Shown one piece after another: positions 22,823 through 42,354 of a DNA stretch of 64,000 bases (position 1 is the first letter of the stretch; each line of letters begins with the position of its first letter). The position numbers and the translations under genes are program-made. This stretch comes from Myrica gale. Taxonomy: Eukaryota > Streptophyta > Magnoliopsida > Fagales > Myricaceae. Below the pieces are notes generated by a model that was not told where the DNA came from, did no database searches, and saw only the letters and a program-made list of their open reading frames with translations. The DNA is taken from contig OZ005603.1 of assembly GCA_963930655.1 (NCBI GenBank), positions 25,434,201 to 25,498,200 on the forward strand. Reading direction: 5' to 3'.

Positions 22823-22829
22823 ATTTATA
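22823..22829 (-). promoter_or_regulatory. TATA box of the ABCG gene
   Basis: TATAAAT on the minus strand, 38 bp from the first ATG (22785) and 62 bp from the second (22761). Start of transcription about 30 bp downstream would leave a leader of only some 10 bp before the first ATG. Translation might therefore begin at Met9, or another promoter may be used. Confidence 0.5.
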
Positions 22830-25299
22830 CTCATAGAGAGAGGGTGAAGAGGTTTGGTGGTTGAAGTATCCAACCATTGCGTAAGAGTATAGTAGGTGAG
22901 AGGAGTTGAGTCGTGCATTTCTACCGAGTCAAATCTCTGAGAAGTAACGACACAAGGCCTGTGTCAAAACCTTTCGAGAGAGAGAGAGAGATCAGAGCAA
23001 ATTCTATAAGCACTTTTTAGAATTTGCCAACTAATATTTCACGGGCTTGATATGTGCCATGCATGTGATCAGTACACCATCTCATCTCACATGTCAATTT
23101 TTTTGTGCCTTTTAGGAAAATATTCATTTTGCTAGCTCGGAAACGAAGGATGAAAGTGGGTCGTTTTGATTCCCATCTGCAACTAAACAAGTGTGATTAT
23201 AAATTATCTTTTCATGACAAAAGCTAGCATTATAAAAATGTTGAACATTCTCCCAGCACTGCACGGGGAGGTTTTTCTTGGTAGTGTGTCGAAATAAAAG
23301 AAAACGACACCCTTTAATTTTTCTATTTCCATATTTCTTCTTTTCAATATAGCAAGTCGTTTTATTGGGTATTTCAGATCTACTTTCCTTGTTTTGTGGG
23401 CTGGGAGTCTTATTGTCATAAACCTCGAGCTCTAGATAGAGAGAGCTCCAAGCAGCACTCATAAAGAAAGAGAAAAATCCAAAGATTTGGGGGTAACAAA
23501 CAATTGCTGAGTTGTTGACAGCAATTGGGATCCTTTAAATGGGGACTAGATTGTCTGCATGCCGTGAATTGCGATCGCTTTAGATATCTTTTTATTTGGA
23601 TAAACTATGTAGTCGCATTTCCATGGCGGAGTGGTGACCTACGCCTCCTAATCTAATCTCCACACGCCTTCAATTCTTCACGAAAAACCAAGTATGTGCA
23701 TGGCGTGCTCCAAGTAAGCGGATCTGCTTTTTATTTCCAGTTCCTTTTTCTTCACACAAACGGATACTACATGTATGGTAGGTATGGGTGTTATATCTGC
23801 TGTGGACTGACTATATAGTTAAAGAGTGTTCATCTACTGTGGACTGGCTGCAATATGGTTGGTTTTTGTAGGCGAGAAAAAGACGCAAATATATTGCCTT
23901 TTCTGCAACTCCACATTTTCCTTACCTTCTCTTATGTTAGAATATTTTTGTTAATCCACTGCGTTGCACTTTTTCTCTTGTTTATTGTCTGTGGTCTATG
24001 GTCTTTTTGCTTAGGCATCCATGATCCAACAGTACCAGACCACCAACAACTCGTGTATGGACTTTCTTAAGCGCTCCGAATCACTTCAGTAATGGGAAAT
24101 TCACTCCGTTTTCTACTATTCCCCCGAGAAAAAGGCGAGCATATATAGTTCCAAAAGAATGTGATTTTGAGGTATCCCAAAGGTGCTAACCTCGATGACG
24201 ACCTAAACATCTGCCGACACCCAAGATGACCAATGTGCTTGAGTAAAACTGGCTAATCCAGCTCACTCAACAACTTGCCCAACTAAAAGCCAACAACATT
24301 ACAAGAACATTGTGCGACTCTAGCGAATAGGATGGCGTGGGGCAAATGGGTCATGCCTGATTGAAACGAACGTTTTGAGTTATCAGTTTCCAAAAGAATG
24401 AAGAGATTGATTCTTTGCTAGTTGCCCCGTCTTCATCCATCTCCACAGGAGCTTCTCCAACGCATATGTTGCACTCTCCCGGGGTCCCAAAACACGTATA
24501 TGGACCACGTTTCTCAAATTCCTTGAGGGGCCCGAAAGTGCTCGTGATGAACTGACTTGGATGCATATTTCCAACGTAAAAAAGTGAGAAGGAAAACGCT
24601 CATTGGAAAGAGCGGAACGCGTGAGCAATCAAGGGGTTACAACGAGTTATGAACGGGATTGATCAGAGATTTAAGTACCCAATTATTGCTTAGGCTACCA
24701 TCATCTTGTAGTACATCGGGTAATTGAAATCATAAATCAGAAATCAGTTCAAAGTTTAATAACTAGAACTTTGATAATATGTTCCTTCTAAGATCTGAAG
24801 TTCTAAATTTCATCGGTGCTACTAATCCTTTAGGGCCACTCCAACACTTTTGACTGACGGTCTATGTTAGACAAACTCTTAATTTAATCAAGGTGTGCGT
24901 AAACAAACTCAAACATCCAGTTTTTTTTTTTTAAAAAAAAATTGAACTAGAACTATAACAAAATATTTTCAGCAAATTGCCAGGGCAAACACAACTTAGG
25001 CTTTTGATGTTTGCAAGTATAATAAAAGTAGGCATCCGTCAACATAGAACCTAAGAGAAAGACAAGATAACTATTGGTTTCTGGGTAAGGATGTATTGAC
25101 TGAATAGTTGAAAGAATTTACTAATCTTGTAAGAAGTTATTATTTGTTAATTCCTTTTTTATTTCACGTAGTTTCCTCACTTTTTCCCCTTTACGGTTGG
25201 GGCGAAGATGAAGCTTCGTTGGTTTGTAGATCTCATATGCTTCTCTACACACTGCTGACAGAACGCAAACCTGGGACGTACCAACCCGGACACAAAATT
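22830..25299. other. intergenic region upstream of ABCG
   Basis: About 2.5 kb without a supported gene. It holds a GA run (22976-22992), which could be a GAGA-type promoter element or a simple repeat. A minus-strand open stretch at 24351-24566 is not recognised and may be transposon debris. Confidence 0.45.
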
Positions 25300-25556
25300 T
25301 GAAAATGAAAACGTCCTTCTTTCCAGAATCTAAAAATAACAAAAAGGATAAAGTACTAAGAAGAGGATACCCAGTTCTTCACCGCCCAGACCATTTCTCA
25401 CTCTAAAATGGGTCCGAGGGTTACAGCTTTCACTTTTTATAGAGAACTCTCACACGCTTCCTATTTGGAGAAAGCCAGAAAGGTACTCTTTTGGCAACAG
25501 AGGAACGGTAGAGAGGCAGTTGGACTAACTTGAGAATCGTTCCCCCACATGTTGTC

Positions 25557-32786
<7,230 letters not shown>

Positions 32787-33200
32787 GGAGAATCACCGAA
32801 TTCGACGACGAGGAAATGGAACCTTCTAGATCGATCCGTATGAAACCCTAAGAATGGAACTCGAAGAGAACGAAAACTTCCGAGGATTCTGGAAGTTACG
32901 ATCTCACGAAAACATAAGTGTGGGGAAAATTACAAACTCGGCAAACGAATCTTACGGGGCGAGTTGTTGAGAGCTTTGATTCTTAAAAAATCAACGAGTC
33001 CCCGACTGGCTTCTTCTAGAGAAATCCTTAGCAGCTATTTCTCTAGAGGAAAACAGCGAGGGAGAAAATGGGGGAATTTGTTTCAATCACTCGATGAGCC
33101 TCGCTCGCTTCCCTCTTCTCTCTATGTCCTTCCTCCCTCGATTGAGTTCCGCTTAAAAGGAAGTTATTAATTAATTGACTAATTAGGATGCTTAAGATAC
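32787..33200 (-). promoter_or_regulatory. 5' leader and promoter region of the ECA gene
   Basis: The leader is CT/GA-rich with tctctctag words near 33000-33045. A possible 5'-UTR intron runs from a GTAAGATT donor near 32957 to a TTCTTAG acceptor near 32851, just ahead of the ATG. No clear TATA box was found. The copy-2 locus is deleted from exon 6 to about 33160, so this leader is missing there. Confidence 0.4.
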
Positions 33201-33842
33201 TGTTTAAGGAAACTTCCTGGCAACCCCCCGCGTGATTAAAATACTGAGAGTGGAGAAACCGGGAGTAGGCGTGACGTAGCTAGATGCGACAGCTAGCGTA
33301 TAAAACAATTATATCTCGATACAATGATACTAGCTGATTGGGCCCTAATCGGAGCGTCCCACCTGTCTTCCTCGTTTCCTATTGGCTATCCGTCGTCGTC
33401 GTGAGGTAGTTTTTTTTTTTTCTAGAGTCGTCGTGAGGTAGTTAGTTCCTTCCATTGGGGTTTCTCTTTCCCGTTCTACTTTCTTTTGTACTTCTTTTCC
33501 TCTTTTTAATTTGGCTTATTTATCTGAGAGGGGCGGATGTCCAGTTCTACAGCGGGAAGCCGGATATTTAATGGTTGAGACCGAGGAAGGGTGTGGGTCC
33601 CATGTAGAACCCACATCAGTCTAGACGGTCCAAACAGAACGTTGTCTGGGCATCCTAACCGTTGGATGTCCGGCTGGACGGCTAAAAATCCGTTCAGCCG
33701 GGCATCCGGAAGGAATTGACTCCGGAGGCAATCTCCTCTCTATTTATCTGTAGAGAAATATATGTCGCATACGGTACAATCTCGGACGTCCAAATCTGTA
33801 ATCGCTGCTAGCGACAGTAGATCAAAAGGGCACAATGGACAC

Positions 33843-34188
33843 TAGGGGTGTCCAACATCCGGTTCGGGCCGGTTTGGAGTATATAAACCGAACCGGACCG
33901 GTTCGGTTTCCGGTTTATCCGGTCCGGTCTGGGTCGGTTTGGGTCATGCCATTTTGGGCCGGTTTTGGGTTGGGTCATGCCATTTTGGGCCGGTTTTTGG
34001 GTTGGGCCTTGCCATTTTGGGCCTATTTCCGGTTTGGGCCGGTTTGGAGAGGTATACTCCGGTCCGGTCCCGGGTTTTCATGAGGGTAACCCGGAACCGG
34101 ACCGGAATACACCGGTTTACCGGTCCGGTCAACCGGTTTGGGTCAAAACCGGTCCGGGCCGGTCCGGCCAGTTTTTTGGACAGGCCTA
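33843..34188. mobile_element. hAT-type MITE with 8 bp target duplication
   Basis: Ends TAGGGGTGTCCAA and, at the right, TTGGACAGGCCTA (11 of 13 matching as inverted repeats). Exact ATGGACAC flanks lie at 33835-33842 and 34189-34196. The interior is built from CCGGTTCGG/GGTCCGG words and gccattttgggccggttt repeats. Copy 2 of the locus (near 60160) has an uninterrupted, slightly changed site, which confirms insertion after duplication. Confidence 0.92.
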
Positions 34189-34490
34189 ATGGACACACTT
34201 TGTTCTTCGTGTGGAGATGGTCGAGAAAGTTCTACATATGTTCCAGAATTTTCTCGATAATAATATAATATAACATTAATTTTAAACAAAATTTTTCTTC
34301 ATTCCATAGAGAACTCTACTAGGAAGAAAGGCATTCATTTGTTATAAAATTAAAATTACTAATAGAGCATCCAAACAAGCCATTCCTTTTTTTTAATTTG
34401 TTTCGTACTAAGATGATCCTCTGCTTGAATGAAAGTGAGAGAAAATATTAAAAAAAATTGTTTGGTGGATAATTACGAGGTCTTAAGTCT

Positions 34491-35118
34491 AAGGTGATGT
34501 TTATTTGGAAGAAATTTATAGAATTTTGATAAAATTGTAAATATTTAGGTGATGTTAAAATTGTATTGAGATGCGCGTGAAAAATGGTTAAAAAATTAAT
34601 TTTTATAAAAAAGATAATAAAATATTATATTAAAATAAATATATTTTATAATATTTAACATGTAAATATACAAAATAAGATACAAATAAATAAATAAAAA
34701 AAGACTCAATCCAACATGTCGTGGAAGCGGAATTTGGTAGAAAGGGTGGGGACTGGCGGGCTCGTCAAGTTCTCTTATCTCTGGATGAGAAGAAAAGTAA
34801 AAATTCCTTGGATATGTTCGTTTTCACACTTTTTTCAGGATTCTAAGTATATTCACAAATCTATCACCGAACATATTCAGAATTCAAACACAAAAACCGA
34901 TACATTTTACACAATCTCCAACAATTTTTTAATTTTTTATTCAACATAAATTTTCCCTCTCTATACTTTTTCACATAACTCCAATACTTTTTTATTAAAC
35001 AATTACATCAAATCATTTCTCTCACCACTTTACACAAACACCAATAAAACACTATTCAACATAAAAATTCACAACTTTTCTAAAATCCTACATTTTTTCT
35101 CAAAACGAACATAACCCT
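34491..35118. mobile_element. AT-rich MITE-like element
   Basis: The left end aaggtgatgtttatttgg and the right end, reversed, aagggttatgttcgttttg form imperfect terminal inverted repeats. The inside is AT-rich and non-coding. The match with copy 2 stops just before it (34436). No target duplication was settled. Confidence 0.45.
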
Positions 35119-35396
35119 TGTCTTCCTGCTTACAAAAAATCAAATTTCCTTGTGGCCCTTTAGCTTCTTTTGACTAAGAACAAGACCAGACGATCTTTTC
35201 TTTCCTTTAAAACTTATTGGCAGCTTCTGACACGCCACGACTTAAAAGAAGAAACTTGAGCCAACGGAAAGGCATCTTGGTGCAGGATTCGGTAGGCTGA
35301 AGCTTCAAGTAAGATGCTAGAATTTATAACGTAGATTGTAATAAGTTTTTACTGTGACATAATCCCAAGCAGGCGGGTTACTTTTTTCCAATGTTG

Positions 35397-35530
35397 TTTT
35401 CTAATATGTCATTCAACAGTTCACTGCCACCGATGCGTTTGTTCTGTATACGTATTGACTATTGTGTCTCGAGAACAGCCAAAAGACACATAAACTATGT
35501 GCTGAATGAGAAGTGTAAAAGGACGATCAG
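35397..35530. repeat. 134 bp direct repeat, left of the large foldback
   Basis: Starts ttttctaatatgtcattc and ends gtaaaaggacgatcag. It matches 36455-36586 with a handful of differences, including the central block ccaccgatgcgtttgttctg. Confidence 0.9.
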
Positions 35531-35532
35531 GC

Positions 35533-36454
35533 GGGTTAATGACTTTTTTTGTCCTTAGTTTTTAACCTTTTTACCAATTTCGTTCTTGAGTTCTTTCATT
35601 TATCACACGTAGTCCTTAGATTTAATGGTTTTGTCAAAATGATCCTTCCGTCCTCTTCCGTCAACGAATTACCCAGTCAACTAACGGCCTACACGTCATC
35701 ACCAATCAGCCACTGACCCGTGTCCTTTTTAAATGTCACGTCACTTTTTTTGCCACATCAGAAAAAAAAATTAAAAAAAAATTGTCAAACTTAAAAAAAA
35801 AAAACCCTCCCTGGAAGGGGTGACCAGAGCCACCAGCCTCCCTTTGCTGGGTGGCTCCCGGCCACCCCTTCTAGGGGGGACCGGTGGCTCATCGAGCCAC
35901 CGCTCGCGCCCCCCATCGCGAGGAGCCCAGCCCCACGATGGGTGGCTCCGCGATGATCCCCATCGCGGGAGGCCGGTGGCTCAGCGAGCCACCCCTCTCG
36001 CCGGGGGGGAGCCCGATCCGACCTCCCCGCGATGATCCCCATCGCAGGGTCTGGGCTCCCCCCGGCCTCCCCGCGAGGGGGGGCGCGAGCGGTGGCTCGA
36101 TGAGCCACCGGTCCCCCTAGAAGGGGTGGCCGGGAGCCACCCAGCAAAGGGAGGCTGGTGGCTCCAGTCACCCCTTCCAGGGAGGGTTTTTTTTTAAGTT
36201 TGACGATTTTTTTAATTTTTGTTTTTTCTGATGTGGCAAAAAAAGTGACGTGACATTTAAAAAGGACACGTGTCACTGGCTGATTGGTGATGACGTGTAG
36301 ATCGTTAGTTGACTGGGTAATTCGTTGACGGAAGAGGACAGAATGACCATTTTGACAAAACCATGAAACCCAAGGACTACGTGTGATAAATGAGAAAATC
36401 CAAGGACGAAATTGGTAAAGGAATCAAAACCTAAGGACAAAAAGTCATTAACCC
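35533..36454. mobile_element. large foldback element with GC-rich palindromic core
   Basis: About 920 bp, palindromic almost from end to end. It starts GGGTTAATGACTTTTTTTGT and ends in the near reverse complement. Outer arms (about 270 bp each) are ordinary in base composition. Inner arms after poly(A)/poly(T) stretches (from 35810 to 36190) are very GC-rich with repeated ggtggctc and ccccatcgcg words. The arms differ by scattered substitutions. No ORF is meaningful here because both strands read alike. Such a sequence would form a long hairpin as RNA. Confidence 0.9.
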
Positions 36455-36586
36455 TTTTCTAATGTCATTCGACAGTTCACTGCCACCGATGCGTTTGTTC
36501 TGTCTACGTATTGACTATTGTGTCTCAAGAACAGCCAAAAGACACGTAAACTATGTGCTGAATGAGAAGTGTAAAAGGACGACCAG
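36455..36586. repeat. 132 bp direct repeat, right of the large foldback
   Basis: Second copy of 35397-35530. It begins at the base after the foldback end. Confidence 0.9.
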
Positions 36587-38344
36587 AAATTAAGGTTGGA
36601 GCTCAAGCTATTGACAAGATGAGCAGCCGGACAGAACCCTTAAGGGACACTTGGGATTGATCCCGTTCTTTGGAGGTTACCCAGAACTTTCTGTACTTCC
36701 AAAACAGACCCGTATATAATCCACGAGTCAGTTTTCCAACATCGTTGTGTGTTTTCCAACGCTATATATGTAAAGTCCACTCTATCAAAGTAGTAGTGTT
36801 TGATGGAAAATGAAGTCCACTCAACGTGGGTAAAGTTCAGCGCACTTGAATCGTGGGACCAACGTTTGGTTTGGTTCTCACTGGAATAGGAGAATGCAGA
36901 ACGGCTTTTGAAATGTCCAGAGAGCGAAAAGACTGGTAAAGTGGGAGCAAATTGACCACTGAGTAGGAAAAGTAAGCCTCGTTGAATTTGAAAGGACTTG
37001 GAAGTTTAATGGGGTAAGAAGTTCCAGATTGACTGTACAGCCTGTACGTTCATTCTAAGCCCTGGAGCAGGGAACAGAACTGCCGTGCACGAACACAGGC
37101 CAGCAAGATAAAAAGTGTTAAACCAATAACCCACTCCGCAGCAGGGCTGTTCAATTACGGTAGCCGACAATAATTGCCATCGCTACAGGTGGATGGATTT
37201 CTAGATTTTAGTCACTGTTACAGCTGGCTGGCAGGTGGTTTTATTGTGAAAATATCGGAGTTTTAAAAATTTTAGGTATTTAGATTCGTGAAAAAATATA
37301 GTATTTTATAAATAATGAAGAGATAAAATTTAATTGAATAGTATAATATTATTTTGTAATTTAATGAGGAGATAAATTATTTTATAATTATTTAAAAATT
37401 TTGAGAAATGAAAATGTTGAGAAATAAAAGCTCCAACTATGTAATAATCGACTTTTGACTGCGACAATTTTAGCGATGAAGGATGGTTACAGCTATCATT
37501 AATGAGCCATTTTTTTTTCATTTTTGTGTGGATTGGCCCAATTATTTTAGTGCAAATCCACAAAAAATGCCATAACCGTTAAGGCTCGAGAATGATTTCA
37601 ATCCAACATCGATTCTAATTGTATTAAAGATTTTAATAATTATTAAAATTCAAACAGAAAACAATAGAGAATCCGATCTCCGTCAACAGTAAATGAAAGG
37701 AAATAAGAGCATTCCTAGTAGCTTATTCAAATTTAGTTCTCTATTTTAACCAAAAAGTACATTTTTCTATTTTAACTATCAACTTTTTAAAAACACCCAC
37801 ACCAGCTTCTCTATTTTAACCATCTACTTTTACTATTCTATTTAAATATTATTATTTAAAGATTTCTTTATTATTTCTCTAACATTTATATTTTTTAATA
37901 TTCGTTTTATTGTAACGGTTATATTTTTGAATATTTGTCTTATATTAAAAAGGGCGAACTTTTTAATTTTTATCTTTTCCTAACGCTCGACATTTTTTAA
38001 ATTTGTTTTATCTCAACGATTAGATTTTTTAAAATTTTTCTTATCTTAACGGTCATATTTATAAATAATTATCTTATTTTAACGATCATATTTTTAAAAA
38101 TGTATTAAGTTAGTCTTTATTTAGTTTAAAATGTATTAAGTTAGTCTTTATTTAGTCTAAAATATTAATATTTTATTATAGAAAAGTGAACTGTGGTTAT
38201 CTAAATATAGAGAATTATTACTCACATGTTACAATTTTTAACTAAAAATTATTAAAATAGATAAGTCGTTAAAAAATATTTTTTAACTTTTTTGTTAAAT
38301 TAGTTAGAATAGAAAGAATCTTCTAAAATTACCATCACTCCATT
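36587..38344. other. AT-rich intergenic region with MITE debris
   Basis: No gene seen. Words near 36771 (aagtccactctatcaa) recur in the copy-2 flank at 60422-60559, so homology of the duplicated segments may resume here. The part 37705-38330 begins gagcattcctagtagc and is full of ctctattttaac and its inverse, which suggests a decayed AT-rich MITE, but its right end could not be fixed. Confidence 0.4.
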
Positions 38345-39210
38345 AAAGTATTATATTAAAAAAAATCTCATGTCGGGCAACTGGCACGAGACCAGAGACA
38401 TTATCGACTAGAGCTGTAATCCACCTTCCTTTTCACAGACTGATCTTATCTTTAATTTCTTATTTTTTTTAATCAAACCAATGCTGGGCTTTTCAACTAC
38501 TATTTTGTAAGACGAAGCTACCAGGAAACTGCAGAAGTGGCTGCAGAATTTGTTTGTGAGGCATGCCGTTTCTGGCAAAGCCTCGTGTCATTGATGAGCC
38601 AAATTGAGCATTGCAAAGGATACTATACTTTAGAGAATGATTTTGGGTTTGACTTTTCAAATGCCCACACGAGGTGCAAAACTTGGGCTGATGGCAAGGG
38701 CTAATAAACTTATTTGGGGCCGCAAACACTTGGGGATGTTTCTCCCGGTGCTATTTATACTTGGGGATCTAAAAATGATAAACTATAATTTTCTATACGT
38801 TAATGTTGAAATTTAATAATCTAATTTAGAAAAATATTTATAAATTCTGATGTATAATATTGTCCATTTTAAAAATCTAGTAGTATAAGTTATGGGTATG
38901 TTTGTGTTATAAAATTTTTAGTATTGAATTTAGTGATGATATTGGGTTTAGTGAAAAAATAAAGAGAAAGATAATTTTTTATATTTTTTGTAATGAAAAA
39001 TTATAATTTGATAGAAAAGAGAAAGATTATATTGTAATATTTTATTATGAGTTGGTGTTTTTTTAACCAACACAACCTATATAATATTGACTATCCAATA
39101 CTTGAATGCCTTATGGGCTGCTAGTTTAATGATTGAGAGATCATCCTCTATTGACTCGTCGATTTGAGAAGTGGATTACCGCTATCATTAATGAGTCTTT
39201 TGTTTTTTTT
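38345..39210. repeat. local repeat, copy A
   Basis: Shares catgtcgggcaactggcacg, gtaagacgaagctaccagga, ccgtttctggcaaagcctcg and aaacttgggctgatggca in the same order with 42355-43025, and more weakly with 44430-45040. Beyond the core, the match with copy B continues through ttgagagatca near 39140. No gene is proposed. Confidence 0.8.
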
Positions 39211-39939
39211 TGCACTTTTTCGTCGATTGACCCAATTCTTTTAGTGCAAACTTAGTTGTAGTGTCTTTTTATGCCATTTAGTATATTTTGGAAATGATAA
39301 ATCCATAAGAAATTTAGTTAAAGTTATTTTAGTGTTTTGGATTTATTTATTATCAAATTAAAAAATATTTTGAGCCAAATAAAATCTATACAATAAACTA
39401 AAAAAAAAATTAACGAACATCTTAAAAGATAGTATGATAAATATAATCCAATAAACTTCAAAATCAACAATCTAAACAATTTTTTTTAAAAAAAATTCCA
39501 AATTTTAGCGGTAAAATGCCAAAGTGGTGCCAATATCTCTTATAATCAGGAAAATTCCAGCAAACACATATTTTAAGCTACTGTTACTGTCACCACTATA
39601 AGGCAATATTGAAAGTAGGGTTATTCAGTGCCATCGGAAAATTTCAGTTGTACAGGCACTGGCACTGGGTTGTCAGTACCAATCTTCACCGGTGCCGGTT
39701 TAAGATTTTTTTACAAAACTCGGTGCCATTCCCAGTTCTCGGGTTACCCTACACCAGGTTCCCGGGTACCGGGACACCGGGTTTGTTTTTTTTAAACAAA
39801 ACGACTTGTTTACACTTTACCCCCCTCCCCCTTAATTTTGTTCGTATACAGCATACCCCCCAAATAGAAGTGTCACCGTCAGCATACCCCCCTGCGACTC
39901 TGCAACCTGCACCCCCAACCCTTATAAAAGGATCTCCAG
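39211..39939. other. intergenic, with a GC-rich hAT-like remnant
   Basis: The first part is AT-rich. From 39618 the words cggtgccggt, cactgggttg, ccgggtaccgggacaccggg resemble the interior of text-like hAT MITEs such as 33843-34188. Ends and target duplication were not found. Confidence 0.35.
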
Positions 39940-41103
39940 TGATGACAAGGGTGGTGACAGCCATGCATGGGAGGATAGGTGCCGAGATGAGGCACCAATG
40001 TCACCCAAGGGCACCCTTGACAAGCCCACAACGCGCGCGGCGACAGTACCACAGTCATGTCATGGCATCAACGCTTGCGCGCGCAAGCTAGGCCTCCCAG
40101 CGTCCATGCCTGGCATACCAACCGGCCAGCCGTAGACATGTCATGATAGCACATGGCCTTGCCCATGACCATGTCATGACACGGCGCCACAGCAAGTCCT
40201 TCGCCACCAGCCAAACCATGCAGCAGCAGCAGACCAGCAGACGAAGGAGTGTCATGACATAGGATGACCACCATCAATAGCGGAGCACCACCACCCCTAC
40301 CGGTGCTAGGTGGGGAAGGGAAGAGGACGAGCTATGGACCCGAAGGAGCATCACCACCCATGGTGGTACAAGCGGCGGCGACGCCACCATGGACGGCGGC
40401 GGACGACGGCAAGATCGTCCCATTGATGGAGGTATCGTAGGGATTAGTTTCCTTTCTTGTTATGATTGAATAAATCATATCTTCTAGATTTAGGGATCCT
40501 TTCCTAAACTCTAGAAGATTCATTTCCTTTATGTTATTGTTGAATTAGGTATGTAATATCAAATCTTCTTTATTGAAGGGATTGATTCCTAAAGCTCAGT
40601 TGATTTGATTTAGATTTGATTTGATTGTTATTTGATTGGAGTCAATTAGGGATTGTAACCTCCTAAGGATGTCTATATAAACACCCTTAGGAGCATTAGT
40701 TGATAGCATTGGAGAACAGAGAGAATAGTAGAGTCTTAGTGCTTTTGGGGTGAGATTTGGCCGAACATAGACAAGTATACGCTAGGTCGGTTTCAAGGCT
40801 AATAACCTTGTTACTTGGGATTCATTCTAAGCTAATAACCTAGATTGGGTACCTGTTCTTCGGCTAATTAACTCTTGATCAGATTGTTCTTGTTTTGTGG
40901 TCTTTAGGCTAATTAACTCTTAACCACGTTCTTCGTGTTCATCAATAAACATTTCGAGTGTTCTCCACTTTGAGTGTTAGATCCTATATATGCAGCTTGT
41001 GTGTTACAGATAATAGTTTAGGATGATCGATTGGGGTGATCGGGTTCGAATCACTTGGCGGGAATTGTCGTTGTTATGGTGGCCTAGACCGGAGTCCCTA
41101 ACA
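39940..41103 (+). mobile_element. solo LTR of the chromovirus family found at 46617-53771
   Basis: Reverse-complement relative of the LTRs at 46617-47749 and 52665-53771. Shared are the opening gaggatagg...gcgagatg part, the gcgcgcggc block, the catcaccaccca and gacggcggcg stretch, CTATATAAACACCC as promoter (about 40673-40686), the ggctaataac repeats and the end GACCGGAGTCCCTAACA. Length (about 1.16 kb) fits one LTR, and no internal region follows on either side. No target duplication was confirmed, so the left border may be off by a few bases. Confidence 0.8.
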
Positions 41104-42354
41104 CCCCAGCCCCCCCTCTGCGTTTTGCCCATATGCGGTCTGCCTCTCTCTCTCTCTTAAGGCTGCTCTCTGTTTTACAATAATAGCTCTCGCTTTGAAT
41201 TTTCCCAAGTCCCTGTTGATTTGAGGTATGAGTTTCATTGATTCTATCAGATCACAAACTTTTTGGATCTTTTTTTGTTGTTTTATTGTTCTTTTCACTT
41301 TGCGAGGTGGTTCTTAGTTTTTACTCTCGTTACGAAGAAAAGATAAGCATAAATTATTTGTGAGATCGTGAAATTGCTTGTATGGGTCAGCTGAAAATGC
41401 TTGCATTTGTCTATAATATTTTTATTTATCGGCTTGCGTCTAAGCTGCATTTGCTTTGCTGGACATTATTGGTTAGCTGGAATATAAATAGTGCTTTGCT
41501 ATATTATGGTGGGTCGGTTTGGGCATCATATATAATTATGGTTTTCAATTTTCGTGGTCTCTATTATTTGTGAGAGTATTATTGTTTAGAAAAATGGTCT
41601 TTTCTTTTTCTCATCTCACGTTAAATTCTTTGGTTTCTGGGTACTTGTTTGATTGTTGACTATTCTTTTCATGATGCGGTGTTTAATTGAGGATCGACTT
41701 TGTTTTTTTTTCTTTTGAAATTTATGCTGGGGAAGATAACAACTTTCGGGATTAAAAAATTATTGTATAGAAAGAGAGAACGAATTAGACAGAAGAAAAA
41801 AAGAAATAAATTCATTGGACTAAGTGCATAAAATGCTAAAAAAATGGCTCAATATGAATGTAGTAGGATAACCGAAAATCACTACCATTAAAACCGTCAT
41901 CGCTAAGAGCCGATTTTTGCCCTTAACGGTGTAAGTGTAGGTGACAATTATTTAAAAATCGGTCTATCTAGTATAAGTGTCGATTTTGGCCAAAACCAAA
42001 ACCTACTCCAAAATTAAACAACCCTGATTAAAAGCTAAGGAAACCGAAGTTTTTCTATTACGTTGAATAACCCTAACTTCGTCATTAACTTTTATTAATG
42101 GGTATTGCTCGCAAGCATTCCCTTGCCGAGGGCAGCAAACGTGGATCCCTGATTGAAATAACATTATTTTATGAGAAATTTAAAAATAAGTTTTTATTGA
42201 ATTTTAAAAATATAATTTGATTTCTTGGCGACGTGATACCCCATGTAGCAATATATATATAGTCATATGAAATATCATTTGTTTTAAAAATAAATAAAAA
42301 ATAAAAATTTATAATAATAAACTAAATAAAAGTTAAAATTAACAAGTCTTAAAG
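41104..42354. other. intergenic region
   Basis: A CT run lies near 41143-41158. No gene seen: the open stretches are short and AT-driven. The left part could be an old leader or transposon piece. Confidence 0.35.

Noticed and set aside
24351-24628. Two overlapping minus-strand frames upstream of ECA
   Set aside because: Short, unrecognised, without splice-consistent neighbours; most likely transposon debris.
35791-36276. 161-codon and shorter frames in the GC-rich foldback
   Set aside because: The DNA is palindromic and compositionally extreme, so open frames occur on both strands by structure alone.
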